From: Paenibacillus sp. JJ-223
Lineage (GTDB): Bacteria; Bacillota; Bacilli; Paenibacillales; Paenibacillaceae
Assembly: GCF_927798175.1 (NCBI RefSeq)
Contig: NZ_CAKMMP010000001.1
Location: 806,001 to 870,000 of the forward strand
Direction of reading: 5' to 3'
Length of the DNA stretch: 64,000 bases
Below the pieces are notes generated by a model. The model was not told where the DNA came from. It did not search any database and saw only the letters and a program-made list of their open reading frames with translations. Of this stretch, positions 34,770-46,278 are shown piece by piece; positions within the stretch are counted from its first letter, which is position 1, and the number at the start of each line of letters is the position of its first letter. A program made the translations under genes and the position numbers.

Positions 34770-36350
34770 ATGGTTCCACAAGTCACAGGCACACAGACGA
34801 TGGTAGTCAGTCCACATTCTTTGGCCAGCGCGGCAGGATCGCGTATTTTGCAGCAGGGCGGTAACGCCTTCGATGCTGCCGTGGCGGTGAGCGCCTGTCT
34901 TGCCGTCGTATACCCTCATATGACGGGAATGGGAGGCGATTCCTTCTGGTTAACCTATAGCACCGAAGAGGGAAAAGTCAGGGCATATAATGCGAGTGGA
35001 CGTTCGGGAAGCCGGATTACCGCGAGCTGCTTTGCCGGTGAATCAGCCATCCCGCAGCGAGGACCCCGAAGCGTCATTACCGTGCCGGGGATGGTGGACG
35101 GCTGGGATGCCATATTACAGGAATATGGCTCGATGACGCTGGCGGAGGTGCTTGAGCCCGCGATCCATTATGCGCTGGAAGGCTTCCCGCTATCGCCGGA
35201 CCAGCATGTCAATACGGCTGAGCGTTTCGATGTGTTGGCAGCTTATCCACAGACTGCCGCCATATATCTGCCTGGAGGCAAGGTCCCGGAGCAAGGCAGC
35301 CGCTTTGTGCAGTCTGCTTTGGGAAGCAGCCTGCTCCAGGTTGCGGACCAGGGTCGAGACGTATTTTATTCAGGCAGTGTTGGTCAGGAGATTGTTCGCT
35401 CACTTAAGGAGCAGGGCGGTCTGCTGACACTGGAGGACTTTGCGAGACACAGAGGTGAATGGGTGGAGCCGGTGAAAGGGAGTTACCGAGGGCTTGATCT
35501 CTATCAGGTCCCGCCGAATTCACAGGGCTTTACCGGTATAATGGCGCTTCAAATTATAGAGCAGTTTGATTTGGAGAGTATCGAGCATGGTTCCTATGAG
35601 TACTATCACCTGCTCGTGGAGGCGCTGAAGCTGAGCTTCCGTGACCGCGATCGTTATTTGACAGACCCACAATTTTCCTCCATTCCTCTGGACCGGCTGC
35701 TATCCAAATCCTATGCTGCGAAGCTGGCGGCCTGCATCGATATGGAGCGAGCTCTGCCGATGAATACCCAGCCGGTAGGGCATGATACGGCATATGCTGC
35801 GGTAGTAGACAGCGAGGGTAATGCCGTTTCATTTATCCAAAGTCTCTATTTTGAGTTCGGCTCGGCCGTGGTTGGGGGAGACACCGGTATATTGCTGCAG
35901 AACCGAGGCTCGTTTTTCTCGCTAGATTCGTCGCATGTGAACAGGCTGGAACCGGACAAAAGAACCTTTCATACGCTGATGCCGGCAATGGCTTGCCGCG
36001 ATGGGAAACCGTATATTTTGTACGGTACCCAGGGAGGAGAAGGTCAGCCGCAGACACAGACTGCGCTGCTGACCTGCATGGTGGATTATGGCATGGCCCC
36101 CCAGACCGCTGTGCGTGAACCCCGCTGGGTGTGGGGAAGAACATGGGGAGAGGCAACGCAAGAATTGCGAGTGGAAGGCCGAATCGCGGCAGAAGTGCAG
36201 CAGCGTTTACGGCTGGCCGGACACGCGGTGCATACAGTTGAAGATTTTGCTAGAGTCATGGGACATGCGCACGCCATTATGATCGATGACAATGGCTTCC
36301 TGCTCGGGGGTACCGACCCACGATGCGATGGTGCGGCTATCGGATGGTAA
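34770..36350 (+). CDS. Gamma-glutamyltransferase-family protein, possible oxamate amidohydrolase (HpxW-like)
   Basis: An Ntn-hydrolase of about 526 residues. The conserved nucleophilic Thr lies in HDTAYAAVVDSEGNAVSF. Family motifs are MTGMGGDSFWL near the N-terminus and YGTQGGEGQPQTQTALLTCM near the C-terminus. The N-terminus has no signal peptide, so it would act in the cytoplasm, unlike classical secreted GGT. ATG 34770 follows GAAGGTGG. HpxW, a GGT-family enzyme of Klebsiella purine degradation, hydrolyses oxamate; similarity of context (PucR, amidase) makes that role possible, but it is an inference. Confidence 0.82.
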   Translation: MVPQVTGTQTMVVSPHSLASAAGSRILQQGGNAFDAAVAVSACLAVVYPHMTGMGGDSFWLTYSTEEGKVRAYNASGRSGSRITASCFAGESAIPQRGPRSVITVPGMVDGWDAILQEYGSMTLAEVLEPAIHYALEGFPLSPDQHVNTAERFDVLAAYPQTAAIYLPGGKVPEQGSRFVQSALGSSLLQVADQGRDVFYSGSVGQEIVRSLKEQGGLLTLEDFARHRGEWVEPVKGSYRGLDLYQVPPNSQGFTGIMALQIIEQFDLESIEHGSYEYYHLLVEALKLSFRDRDRYLTDPQFSSIPLDRLLSKSYAAKLAACIDMERALPMNTQPVGHDTAYAAVVDSEGNAVSFIQSLYFEFGSAVVGGDTGILLQNRGSFFSLDSSHVNRLEPDKRTFHTLMPAMACRDGKPYILYGTQGGEGQPQTQTALLTCMVDYGMAPQTAVREPRWVWGRTWGEATQELRVEGRIAAEVQQRLRLAGHAVHTVEDFARVMGHAHAIMIDDNGFLLGGTDPRCDGAAIGW

Positions 36351-36686
36351 CCCAGAACTGGGGCGAAAGGTCTGGGTATAATACCGCGCAGGCTTTATTC
36401 TTCTATAAGACACAACTAAGCTGGAACGGTTCCCGTTATCCTGCTGGGGGAACAACGACTTTTTTGAAAGCACTACTTATGTGAAAAATGTTGTATGACA
36501 AGAACATTATTCTATTCAAAGTCGCTATTATAGCGGCTTTTTTGTTATGGCTTTAGCCAGTTGAGTGCGCGAAACGCGCGAAACAAAAAACCACCCGCTA
36601 TGCGGGTGGAGGGATTGAGGGTTCGACCACTAAGACCATTCCGATAAACTTGAGATGTTCAGGCTCAAGGAAAGGAATGGTCTTAG
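36351..36686. other. Intergenic stretch with repeat copy F and left end of an IS200-type element
   Basis: Contains a hairpin ACCCAGA/TCTGGGT near 36352-36378 just after the GGT-family stop, palindromic repeat copy F, and the hairpin left end of the decayed IS200-like element. No gene is seen. Confidence 0.5.
36497..36546. repeat. Dispersed palindromic repeat, copy F
   Basis: GACAAGAACATTATTCTATTC followed by AAGTCGCTATTATAGCGGC and a T run. The interior and the GACAAGAAC end match copies E and G. The CGCTATTATAGCG palindrome plus T run could also act as a terminator for the long operon upstream. Confidence 0.55.
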
Positions 36687-37300
36687 ATGGCAACCAAGAG
36701 CTATAGCCTAGCTCACACAAAGTGGATGTGCAAATACCACATTGTATTCACCCCGAAGTATAGACGGAAAGAGATTTATAATCAAGTGAGAAAAGATCTG
36801 ATTGAAATCTTCAAACGCTTATGTAAGTACAAAGGTGTAGAGATATAGAAGGTCATATGATGCCGGATCATGTACACATGTTGGTAGCGATCCCATCGAA
36901 AATTGCAGTTTCATCGTTCATGGGATATCTAAAAGGAAAAAGCTCGCTAATGATCTTTGAGAAGCATGCCCAGCTCAAATATAAATACGGGAATCGAAAA
37001 TTCTGGGCAGAAGGATATTACGTGAGTACGGTGGGTTTAAATGAAGCAACGGTAAGAAAGTACATTCGAGAACCAGGAAGCACATGACCAAGCAGTAGAT
37101 AAGCTGAGTGTAAAAGAGTACGAAGATCCGTTCAGCAGCAACGGGAGCAAGAAATAATAAACCAGTTTAACTGGTAAGTGAAAGTGACAAAAACACTGAG
37201 CCTGAACGGATTTGTGGTCAGGCTAGCGTCTTTAGGCGCAGTTTGGCAACAGGGGTTATACCCCAAGAGCAAACCACCTGTTGGACAGGTGGTCCTGATT
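36588..37300 (+). mobile_element. Decayed IS200/IS605-family element (IS200-type)
   Basis: The left side has a hairpin (CCACCCGC at 36591 with GCGGGTGG at 36602) and AAGACCATTCC...GGAATGGTCTT around 36631-36684. The right side has CCACCTG at 37274 paired with CAGGTGG at 37286. This subterminal hairpin layout and the single small Y1 transposase frame fit the IS200 group. Exact ends cannot be fixed. Confidence 0.6.
36687..37158 (+). pseudogene. IS200-type Y1 transposase TnpA, frameshifted
   Basis: ATG 36687 gives SYSLAHTKWMCKYHIVFTPK and YRRKEIYNQVRKDLIEI, then a stop at 36847 after GVEI. Another frame continues GHMMPDHVHMLVAIPSKIAV (with the HUH-type HVHM) to VRKYIRE. A third continues QEAHDQAVDKLSVKEYEDPF and ends NGSKK. 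A likely two-base loss near 36846 and a one-base gain near 37073 explain both shifts. Catalytic HUH residues survive but the gene cannot give a full protein. Confidence 0.8.
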
Positions 37301-37463
37301 GGAACGGTACAAGTGCTGTGGAAACATATTGTTCATAACTTGGGCATCCCGAACCTGAATTCAACACAAACGAGGCGCATTCAACTGTTTTATTACATAT
37401 ATTTCAATTAAATTTGATGAAGTATGGATATTTACCAAGAAAATAATCATGAATTGATAATAT
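37159..37463. other. Intergenic stretch right of the IS200-like element
   Basis: Holds the right-end hairpin of the element (37274-37292) and AT-rich DNA; no gene is supported. Confidence 0.4.
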
Positions 37464-37493
37464 ATAACCAAAATATAATCAATATAACCAAAT
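37464..37493. promoter_or_regulatory. Probable IolR/DeoR-type operator upstream of iolE
   Basis: ATAACCAAAATATAATCAAT followed by ATAACCAAAT gives closely spaced AACCAAA/ATCAA repeats. A nearly identical sequence lies at 44690 before iolA and a related one at 43588 between iolR and the AEC gene. Confidence 0.55.
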
Positions 37494-37583
37494 AGAAAGG
37501 TAGGATATGACTCGTTTACTCCCCGATTTATTATGGATTCATACGGTAATTAAGGAATGTTAAGAAAAAAGGGAAGAAAAATA

Positions 37584-37617
37584 TTGACTGAAAGCGCTTT
37601 TAATATTACTATATAAT
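37584..37617 (+). promoter_or_regulatory. iolE promoter with embedded cre site
   Basis: TTGACT at 37584-37589 and TACTAT at 37607-37612 have a 17-base spacer; TATAAT at 37612-37617 overlaps. TGAAAGCGCTTTTA at 37589-37602 matches the CcpA cre consensus and lies in the spacer, where bound CcpA would block RNA polymerase. Glucose repression of the inositol operon is therefore expected. Confidence 0.65.
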
Positions 37618-37720
37618 CACATAATGATCAAAAGTTTATCATTACATTATCAATCAAGCAAAAAAAGGGGAATTAGTTTCCAAGTCATGCCTCATTATTT
37701 TCATCTGAAGGAGAGTGCTT

Positions 37721-38636
37721 ATGAAACATCAAGGCATCCTGTGGGGGATTGCGCCGATTGGTTGGCGCAATGATGACCTCCCGGAAATAGGCGCAGGAAA
37801 CACGCTTCAGCATCTGCTGAGCGATATCGTCGTTGCTGGATTTCAGGGGACTGAGGTCGGCGGATTTTTTCCGGAGGCAGCCATATTGAACAAGGAGCTC
37901 CGGCTGCGCAAGCTAAAGATCGCGGCACAATGGTTCAGCAGTTATATTATCCGCGACGGCATGGAAGGCGTCCTCGAATCTTTCCGCAGACAGTGCAGCT
38001 ATCTTCAAGCGGTAGAGGCAAGCGCCATCGTTGTATCTGAACAAACTTACAGCGTTCAGGGGTTGGAGAATAATGTCTTTGCCGACAAACCGCATTTCTC
38101 GGACCATGAATGGGAGGGATTGTGCGAGGGATTGAACCAGCTTGGCAAAGTTGCCGAGGAATACGGTTTGAAACTGGTATACCATCACCATATGGGAACG
38201 GGTGTCCAGACAGCGGAGGAGATCGACCGGCTGATGGCTGGCACTGATCCGGAGCATGTGCATTTGTTGTATGATACGGGCCATATTTATGTCTCCGACG
38301 GCGATTATATGACCGTATTGAATCGACATATCGGCCGCATCAAGCATGTCCACTTCAAGGATGCCAGACCCGAGGTGATGAACGAATGCAAAAAAGTCGG
38401 AAAATCATTCTTGCAATCTTTCCTGAGCGGAATGTTCACGGTTCCGGGAGACGGCTGCATTGATTTCACGGAGGTGTACCGTAAGCTGACGGGGGCAGGT
38501 TATACGGGCTGGATTGTCGTTGAAGCCGAACAGGATCCGGCCATTGCGAATCCCCTTGAATACGCTCTAATTGCCCGCCGATACATTGATGAGAAGCTGC
38601 TTGAATCAACATGCGAATCCGAGGAGGGACAGCCTT

Positions 38637-38656
<20 letters not shown>
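37721..38656 (+). CDS. iolE: Inosose dehydratase
   Basis: IolE dehydrates scyllo-inosose (2-keto-myo-inositol) to 3D-3,5/4-trihydroxycyclohexane-1,2-dione, the second step of myo-inositol breakdown. The opening [20 protein letters not shown] is characteristic, and metal-binding positions of the xylose-isomerase-like barrel are seen in [25 protein letters not shown] and [11 protein letters not shown] 37721 follows AAGGAGAG. The gene overlaps the start of iolT by about 20 bases. First gene of the iolE-T-G-I unit. Confidence 0.92.
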
Positions 38657-41163
<2,507 letters not shown>

Positions 41164-41230
41164 CAGGCCGGGCAGGAGCCTCGGGCCGCTTATGAAAAGG
41201 TATAAACACATACGGATGGGAGAATGAACG

Positions 41231-42076
41231 ATGAAACTATGTTTTAATCAGGCAACCACCCTGAACAACTCGAATCTCGCCAAGGATCTGGAATACTGCG
41301 AAAGACACGGATATGATTATATCGAAATCCGTACCATGGACAAATTGCCCGAGTATCTGCAGGATCGTTCCGTTGATGAACTGGCGCAGTTTTTCCGGTC
41401 CAGCCATATCAAACCATTGGCCTTTAACGCTCTTGTATTTTTCAATAACCGGGATGAGGCCGAGTATCGCGAGCTCTTGAAAGAGTATCGCCAAATGCTG
41501 GAGATTGGTTCACAGCTGGGTGTGCAATACATCGTTGCCGTTCCGCTCGTGACCGAAAAAAAGATAACGCATGCCGAAATCAAGGCCAGCTCGGTCCAGG
41601 TACTGCGAGAGCTGTCGGATCTGGCACAGCCTTATGGCATCCAAATTGCGCTGGAGTTTGTCGGACATCCGCAGTGTACAGTGAACACCTTTGGTCAAGC
41701 TTACGACATTGTTGAGGAAGTTGCCCGCGAGAATGTGGGTCTCGTCCTCGATTGCTTCCATTTCCATGCGATGGGCTCCAAGCGCGGGGACCTGCTGCAA
41801 GCGGACGTGTCCAAAATCTTTATTGTGCATATCGACGATACCGAAGATTTCCCTATCGGTTTTCTGACCGATGAAGATCGGGTATGGCCTGGTCTGGGTG
41901 CGATTGACCTCGATTTTATTTTCGCTACGCTGAAGGCGAAAGGATATGACGGGGTTGTATCGGTCGAGCTCTTCCGTCCGGAGTATTATGAGCTGGATGC
42001 GGAAGAAGCGATCCGAACAGCCAAGGAAACGACGCTGCAGGTAGTGTCCAGGCACTACAAGCTGCAGCTGTCCTGA
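41231..42076 (+). CDS. iolI: Inosose isomerase
   Basis: IolI interconverts 2-keto-myo-inositol and 1-keto-D-chiro-inositol, allowing use of D-chiro-inositol. The sequence closely follows the B. subtilis protein I remember: GYDYIEIRTMDKLPEYL, NALVFFNNRDE, EFVGHPQCTVNTF, LDCFHFHAMGS, HIDDTEDFPIGFLTDEDRVW. Metal ligands (Glu, Asp, His, Glu) are in these segments. ATG 41231 follows GGGAGAATGA. A strong terminator closes the operon. Confidence 0.93.
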   Translation: MKLCFNQATTLNNSNLAKDLEYCERHGYDYIEIRTMDKLPEYLQDRSVDELAQFFRSSHIKPLAFNALVFFNNRDEAEYRELLKEYRQMLEIGSQLGVQYIVAVPLVTEKKITHAEIKASSVQVLRELSDLAQPYGIQIALEFVGHPQCTVNTFGQAYDIVEEVARENVGLVLDCFHFHAMGSKRGDLLQADVSKIFIVHIDDTEDFPIGFLTDEDRVWPGLGAIDLDFIFATLKAKGYDGVVSVELFRPEYYELDAEEAIRTAKETTLQVVSRHYKLQLS

Positions 42077-42116
42077 GGACCATTCTTGTATAAGACACGA
42101 TACAAATGATTACAAC

Positions 42117-42166
42117 CACAAACATCCGGGGTCGCCTGTTCATTCGGTCGACCCCGGATGTTTGTG
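42117..42166 (+). terminator. Strong terminator after iolI
   Basis: CACAAACATCCGGGGTCG at 42117-42134 pairs perfectly with 42149-42166. T residues follow. Confidence 0.8.
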
Positions 42167-42294
42167 TGTTAAATGTGAGGGAAAGCGTTCCGGGCTGCCC
42201 CAGGCCTGACTTCTGTTGTTCAGCTGGAATCCCAGGTCGGACGAAATCGGGCGGGCTACGGACGACATAACGGCAATGACCGGTTATACCAAAA

Positions 42295-42330
42295 CAGCAT
42301 GCCTTCTCTCTTAAGACAGAAGGCATGCTG
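42295..42330 (-). terminator. Terminator of the iolR-tautomerase unit
   Basis: CAGCATGCCTTCT at 42295-42307 pairs with AGAAGGCATGCTG at 42318-42330; on the minus strand TTTTGG follows. The remaining 42167-42383 sequence holds no gene. Confidence 0.6.
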
Positions 42331-42383
42331 CATATAAGCTGATTCGGAGATTAACAACTTGAAGACACTCCGCCCGGCCCGAT

Positions 42384-42773
42384 CTACAATTCGCCGGTTA
42401 AAAACTGCGCCCGGCCGAATCCAAAGCTCCAGTCGCCGGTTCCGTTCTCGACGATGGATACCATCACGTCGCTTGGGGCAATGCCGCATTCCTGCTGCAG
42501 ACGCTCGGCCAGCAGCTTGTACAGCCTTTCTTTTTGCTCCGGTGTCCGCTCTTTACTGACGACGCTAATGACGATGACCTGGTTGGTACGCTCAAAACCC
42601 AGGCCGGTATCCTCGATGATCATTTCATGAGGAGCGTGCTGATGCACAATCTGGTACCGATCCCGCATGGGAACCCGGAAGGCCTCGACCATGGCATAAT
42701 GGGCGGCATCCAGCAGTTTTTTCATTTCCTCGGGACTTCGACCTTCAATAACGTCAAATCGCAATAATGGCAT
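42384..42773 (-). CDS. Tautomerase-family protein (4-oxalocrotonate tautomerase/MIF fold)
   Basis: It starts [13 protein letters not shown], so processing of Met would expose the catalytic Pro1 typical of this superfamily. At 129 residues it is of the fused, two-unit trimeric kind. C-terminal [16 protein letters not shown] is characteristic of this subgroup. It lies 25 bases after iolR on the same strand with AGGAGGAA before its ATG. A keto-enol tautomerisation of an inositol intermediate, for instance of the dione or ring-opened acid, is conceivable (inference). Confidence 0.82.
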   Translation of the reverse strand: MPLLRFDVIEGRSPEEMKKLLDAAHYAMVEAFRVPMRDRYQIVHQHAPHEMIIEDTGLGFERTNQVIVISVVSKERTPEQKERLYKLLAERLQQECGIAPSDVMVSIVENGTGDWSFGFGRAQFLTGEL

Positions 42774-42798
42774 GTGATTTCCTCCTGTAGTGTCCTGT

Positions 42799-43548
42799 TT
42801 AGGGTATTTTGACCTCGATGCCGTGTGATTCGCAAAAAAGCTGGAACGGATCGGGAAGTGGTTCGGAGCTGATGATCATGTCCACATTTTCCAGTGGTGC
42901 ATAGGTTAACAGGGTTGATTTGCCGAACTTGCTGGGGTCTGCGAGCAGAAGCAGCGTTTCCGCCTTTTTGGCAATGACCTTCTTGATCTCATATTCCAGC
43001 AAATCCGAGTTGGTAAGGCCGTGAGTTGTGCTGATGCCGGTTGCCGCCATAAAGGCCTTATTCACGTTGTATTTGTCGAGCATGCGAGGTTCGTCAATGC
43101 CTACGAACGATTTGGTTTTGTGTTTATAAGTATTGCCAATCACCAGCAAATTCACCAGCGGCAGTTCGGATGCGCCATTAATGATATCCAGGCTGTTCGT
43201 CAAAATCGTAAACGAAATGTTCGCTGGAAGATGCTCAGCCATATGCTGGGTTGTTGTGCCTGAATCGATGAAGATCAGGTCGTTCTCTTCGATGCAGGAG
43301 GCGGCCAAACGGGCAATGATGCTTTTCTCGGACGAATGCTTGCTTCCCCGATTTTCGAACGGAATAAGCTCTGTGGCGGAGGTGACGCCTCCATACACTT
43401 TTTCAACGGCGCCTTTGCGTACAATCTGGTTGATATCCCTCCTTATCGTGTTTTTGGAAACTTCGAATTTCTGGCACAATTCATCCAGAGTGACGCTTTT
43501 ATGAGAGTGAACGTACTCTTCAATATCCTGCAGACGTCTGGCTTTCAT
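42799..43548 (-). CDS. iolR: DeoR-family regulator, IolR-like
   Basis: The N-terminal DeoR helix-turn-helix reads [20 protein letters not shown] and the C-terminal effector domain has [16 protein letters not shown] and [12 protein letters not shown], which bind phosphorylated sugars. In B. subtilis IolR represses iol genes until 2-deoxy-5-keto-gluconate-6-phosphate, the IolC product, appears. ATG 43548 is chosen because CAGGAGAG precedes it; the open frame continues to 43596. It is divergent from the AEC gene over a region with the shared operator motif. Confidence 0.85.
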   Translation of the reverse strand: MKARRLQDIEEYVHSHKSVTLDELCQKFEVSKNTIRRDINQIVRKGAVEKVYGGVTSATELIPFENRGSKHSSEKSIIARLAASCIEENDLIFIDSGTTTQHMAEHLPANISFTILTNSLDIINGASELPLVNLLVIGNTYKHKTKSFVGIDEPRMLDKYNVNKAFMAATGISTTHGLTNSDLLEYEIKKVIAKKAETLLLLADPSKFGKSTLLTYAPLENVDMIISSEPLPDPFQLFCESHGIEVKIP

Positions 43549-43587
43549 AGGCACTCTCCTGTTTGATTTGATACAATTAATATAAAA

Positions 43588-43609
43588 TAACACCAAAATA
43601 TTATCAACA
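43588..43609. promoter_or_regulatory. Probable IolR-type operator between iolR and the AEC gene
   Basis: TAACACCAAAATATTATCAAC has the same AACxAAAATAT/TATCAA arrangement as the sites at 37464 and 44690. Confidence 0.5.
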
Positions 43610-43683
43610 CTTTATTAAAAATAGACAAAAATATAACAATAGAATTATAATGTTCCTGCCGCAACCAGGAGGGAGGCACAGGA

Positions 43684-44595
43684 ATGCTCGATATTTTGAT
43701 CCACGAAAATATCATTTTGTTGATTTACATGGCGGTCGGATTCATTGCCTTCAGGCTGAAGCTGCTGCGCAAATCCCACATGGAAGGGTTGTCCAAACTT
43801 CTGCTGGGCATCGTGCTGCCGGGCGCCATACTGCACAGCCTGCAAATTCCTTACTCCAGGGAACTGCTGGGCGACATTGGCGTCACGATGCTTGTTGCTG
43901 TCGCCATATTGCTCTTCACCTTTGCTGCCGGCCTTCTGTCAGCCAAAATGTTACTGCGGGCGGGGGAACGGGAAATTTGGGTAGGCTGCTGCGTGTTCTC
44001 CAGCATTCTGTTCATCGGCATGCCGATGGTGGAGGCGCTGTACGGAGACCGGGGACTGGCGATACTCGGCACCTACAACACCGTGTTCAATCTGGCTCTG
44101 TTCAGCTTGGGGGGAAGCATATTCTCGGGAGCCGGGGCCAGAATGGCGCCGCTGTCCAGGCTGTTGGGCAATCCGGCCATACTTGCAACCGCCGCAGGTT
44201 TCATCATGTTCCTGTTCAATGCAAGGCTGCCTTCGCCGCTGCTGGAAGCAAGCCGCTGGCTTGGGGGACTAACGGTGCCCATTGCCATGATCCTCACGGG
44301 TTCGATGATTGCCGGCAATAAGCTGGGGGCTCTGCTGCGGAGCAAGCGGACCTACCTCTTCGTTCTCGTGCGACAGATCCTCGTCCCTGTGGCCTGTCTT
44401 CTGTTGATTAAGCAGGTGTTGGACGACCGCGTGCTGCTCGGGATCGCTTTTTTGGTCAGCGCCATGCCTTCAGGGGCCTCGAATGCCGTTTTTGCCGAAA
44501 CCTATGGAGGGAAAGGGGAGGAGGCTTCACAATACATCGTCATGTCCACCTTATGTTCCATCTTTACAATCCCGCTGTTGTTCCTGCTCGCATAG
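43684..44595 (+). CDS. AEC (auxin efflux carrier) family transporter
   Basis: About ten membrane segments in 303 residues, arranged as two halves (LIHENIILLIYMAVGFIAF; NPAILATAAGFIMFLFNARL; VSAMPSGASNAVFAETYGG). AEC proteins move small organic acids or amphipathic compounds. ATG 43684 follows CCAGGAGGGAGGC. Its place between iolR and iolA, under the same operator type, suggests export or uptake of an acid linked to inositol metabolism. Confidence 0.85.
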   Translation: MLDILIHENIILLIYMAVGFIAFRLKLLRKSHMEGLSKLLLGIVLPGAILHSLQIPYSRELLGDIGVTMLVAVAILLFTFAAGLLSAKMLLRAGEREIWVGCCVFSSILFIGMPMVEALYGDRGLAILGTYNTVFNLALFSLGGSIFSGAGARMAPLSRLLGNPAILATAAGFIMFLFNARLPSPLLEASRWLGGLTVPIAMILTGSMIAGNKLGALLRSKRTYLFVLVRQILVPVACLLLIKQVLDDRVLLGIAFLVSAMPSGASNAVFAETYGGKGEEASQYIVMSTLCSIFTIPLLFLLA

Positions 44596-44654
44596 ACGTT
44601 CAATATGCAGGCATGAAGAATCGGAAAATGATCATATTTAGTTTTTTTACTGGG

Positions 44655-44712
44655 TTGACGGTTAGTTTTTTATCGGATATCATAAAAACATAACCAAAAC
44701 ATAATCAAAATT
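44655..44712 (+). promoter_or_regulatory. iolA operon promoter and operator
   Basis: TTGACG at 44655-44660 and TATCAT at 44678-44683 are 17 bases apart. ATAACCAAAACATAATCAAA begins at 44690, at or just past the expected transcription start, a classic position for a repressor. It is very similar to the site before iolE. Confidence 0.65.
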
Positions 44713-44782
44713 GTACTTTACAAACCGTGAAATGTCTCTGGTTTTATGGTTCTTATTTTCAACCTGAGAGAGGAGCTTGACG

Positions 44783-46261
44783 ATGTCCACAACGATGAAC
44801 ACAACGGCAAGAAAATTGAAAAACTATATCGGCGGTCAATGGGTGGAAAGTCGCGCGACCAAATATGAAGACGTTTACAATCCGGCTACGAAAGAACGGA
44901 TATGCCAGGTTCCGCTGTCGACCAAAGAGGACATGGACTATGCAGTGCAAGTTGCGAAGGAAGCCTTCGAGAAATGGAAGAGGGTCGCAGTTCCAAGACG
45001 TGCACGCATCCTCTTCAATTACCAGCAGCTGCTTTCGAAGCACAAGGACGAGCTGGCCCGCCTGATTACGATCGAAAACGGCAAGAGTCTGCATGAAGCA
45101 CTCGGCGAGGTGCAGCGCGGAATAGAGAACGTCGAATTTGCCGCAGGAACGCCTTCACTAATGATGGGAGATTCGCTGGCCTCCATTGCAACGGACGTCG
45201 AGGCTGCCAACTACCGTTATCCCATCGGAATCGTCGGAGGCATTGCGCCGTTCAACTTCCCGATGATGGTACCTTGCTGGATGTTCCCGATGGCCATTTC
45301 GCTGGGGAATGCCTTTATTTTGAAGCCTTCCGAGCGTACGCCGCTCCTGACCGAAAGACTTGCGGAACTGTTTACCGAAGCCGGGCTGCCTGCTGGCGTA
45401 TTCAATATCGTGTATGGAGCTCATGACGTCGTCAACGGAATTCTGGAGCATCCGGAAATTAAAGCGATTTCATTCGTTGGCTCCAAGCCGGTCGGCGAGT
45501 ATGTGTACAAAAAAGGCAGTGAACATCTCAAACGGGTACAGGCGTTAACGGGAGCCAAGAACCATACGATTGTCCTGAATGATGCCAATCTGGAAGATAC
45601 GGTCACGAACGTGGTAAGCGCAGCATTCGGTTCCGCCGGTGAACGCTGCATGGCCTGTGCCGTCGTGACCGTCGAAGAAGGCATTGCGGATGAATTCATC
45701 GCACTGCTCAAAGAAAAAACGCAAAACGTAAAAATGGGGAACGGCTTGGAGGACGGGGTATTTCTTGGCCCGGTCATCCGCGAAGAGAACAAAACGCGTA
45801 CGATCCGCTACATCGAAAAAGGGATTGAAGAAGGGGCACAGCTCCTGGTGGACGGTCGGGATCATCTGCTGGAAGACGGCTACTTCGTTGGACCAACCAT
45901 TTTCGAAGGCGTAACAACCGATATGACCATTTGGAAAGAAGAGATTTTTGCTCCGGTATTGTCCATTATTCGGGTGAAAAACCTGAAGGAAGCGGTGGAA
46001 ATCGCAAATCAGTCGGAATTCGCCAATGGGGCATGCCTCTTCACCACAAATGCGCACGCCATTCGTTATTTCCGTGAAAATATCGATGCGGGAATGCTGG
46101 GCATCAACCTCGGCGTACCCGCTCCGATGGCATTCTTCCCGTTCTCGGGCTGGAAATCTTCGTTCTACGGCACGCTGCATGCCAACGGGAAAGACAGCGT
46201 GGATTTCTACACTCGCAAAAAAGTCGTGACCGCACGTTATACGGAACCGGAATTTGAATAA
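44783..46261 (+). CDS. iolA: Malonate-semialdehyde / methylmalonate-semialdehyde dehydrogenase
   Basis: Acyl-CoA-forming aldehyde dehydrogenase that turns malonic semialdehyde, from the IolJ step, into acetyl-CoA and CO2. The aldehyde dehydrogenase fold is complete: [34 protein letters not shown], catalytic Cys in [13 protein letters not shown], and [20 protein letters not shown]. About 492 residues. ATG 44783 follows GAGAGGAG; a TTG at 44777 is less likely. First gene of the iolA-B-C-D-H-J operon. Confidence 0.93.
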   Translation: MSTTMNTTARKLKNYIGGQWVESRATKYEDVYNPATKERICQVPLSTKEDMDYAVQVAKEAFEKWKRVAVPRRARILFNYQQLLSKHKDELARLITIENGKSLHEALGEVQRGIENVEFAAGTPSLMMGDSLASIATDVEAANYRYPIGIVGGIAPFNFPMMVPCWMFPMAISLGNAFILKPSERTPLLTERLAELFTEAGLPAGVFNIVYGAHDVVNGILEHPEIKAISFVGSKPVGEYVYKKGSEHLKRVQALTGAKNHTIVLNDANLEDTVTNVVSAAFGSAGERCMACAVVTVEEGIADEFIALLKEKTQNVKMGNGLEDGVFLGPVIREENKTRTIRYIEKGIEEGAQLLVDGRDHLLEDGYFVGPTIFEGVTTDMTIWKEEIFAPVLSIIRVKNLKEAVEIANQSEFANGACLFTTNAHAIRYFRENIDAGMLGINLGVPAPMAFFPFSGWKSSFYGTLHANGKDSVDFYTRKKVVTARYTEPEFE

Positions 46262-46278
46262 ACGGGAGGGATTCATAC

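Noticed and set aside
42167..42383. Several reading frames between iolI and the tautomerase gene
   Set aside because: Only the two terminators are supported; the frames give no family-like sequence.
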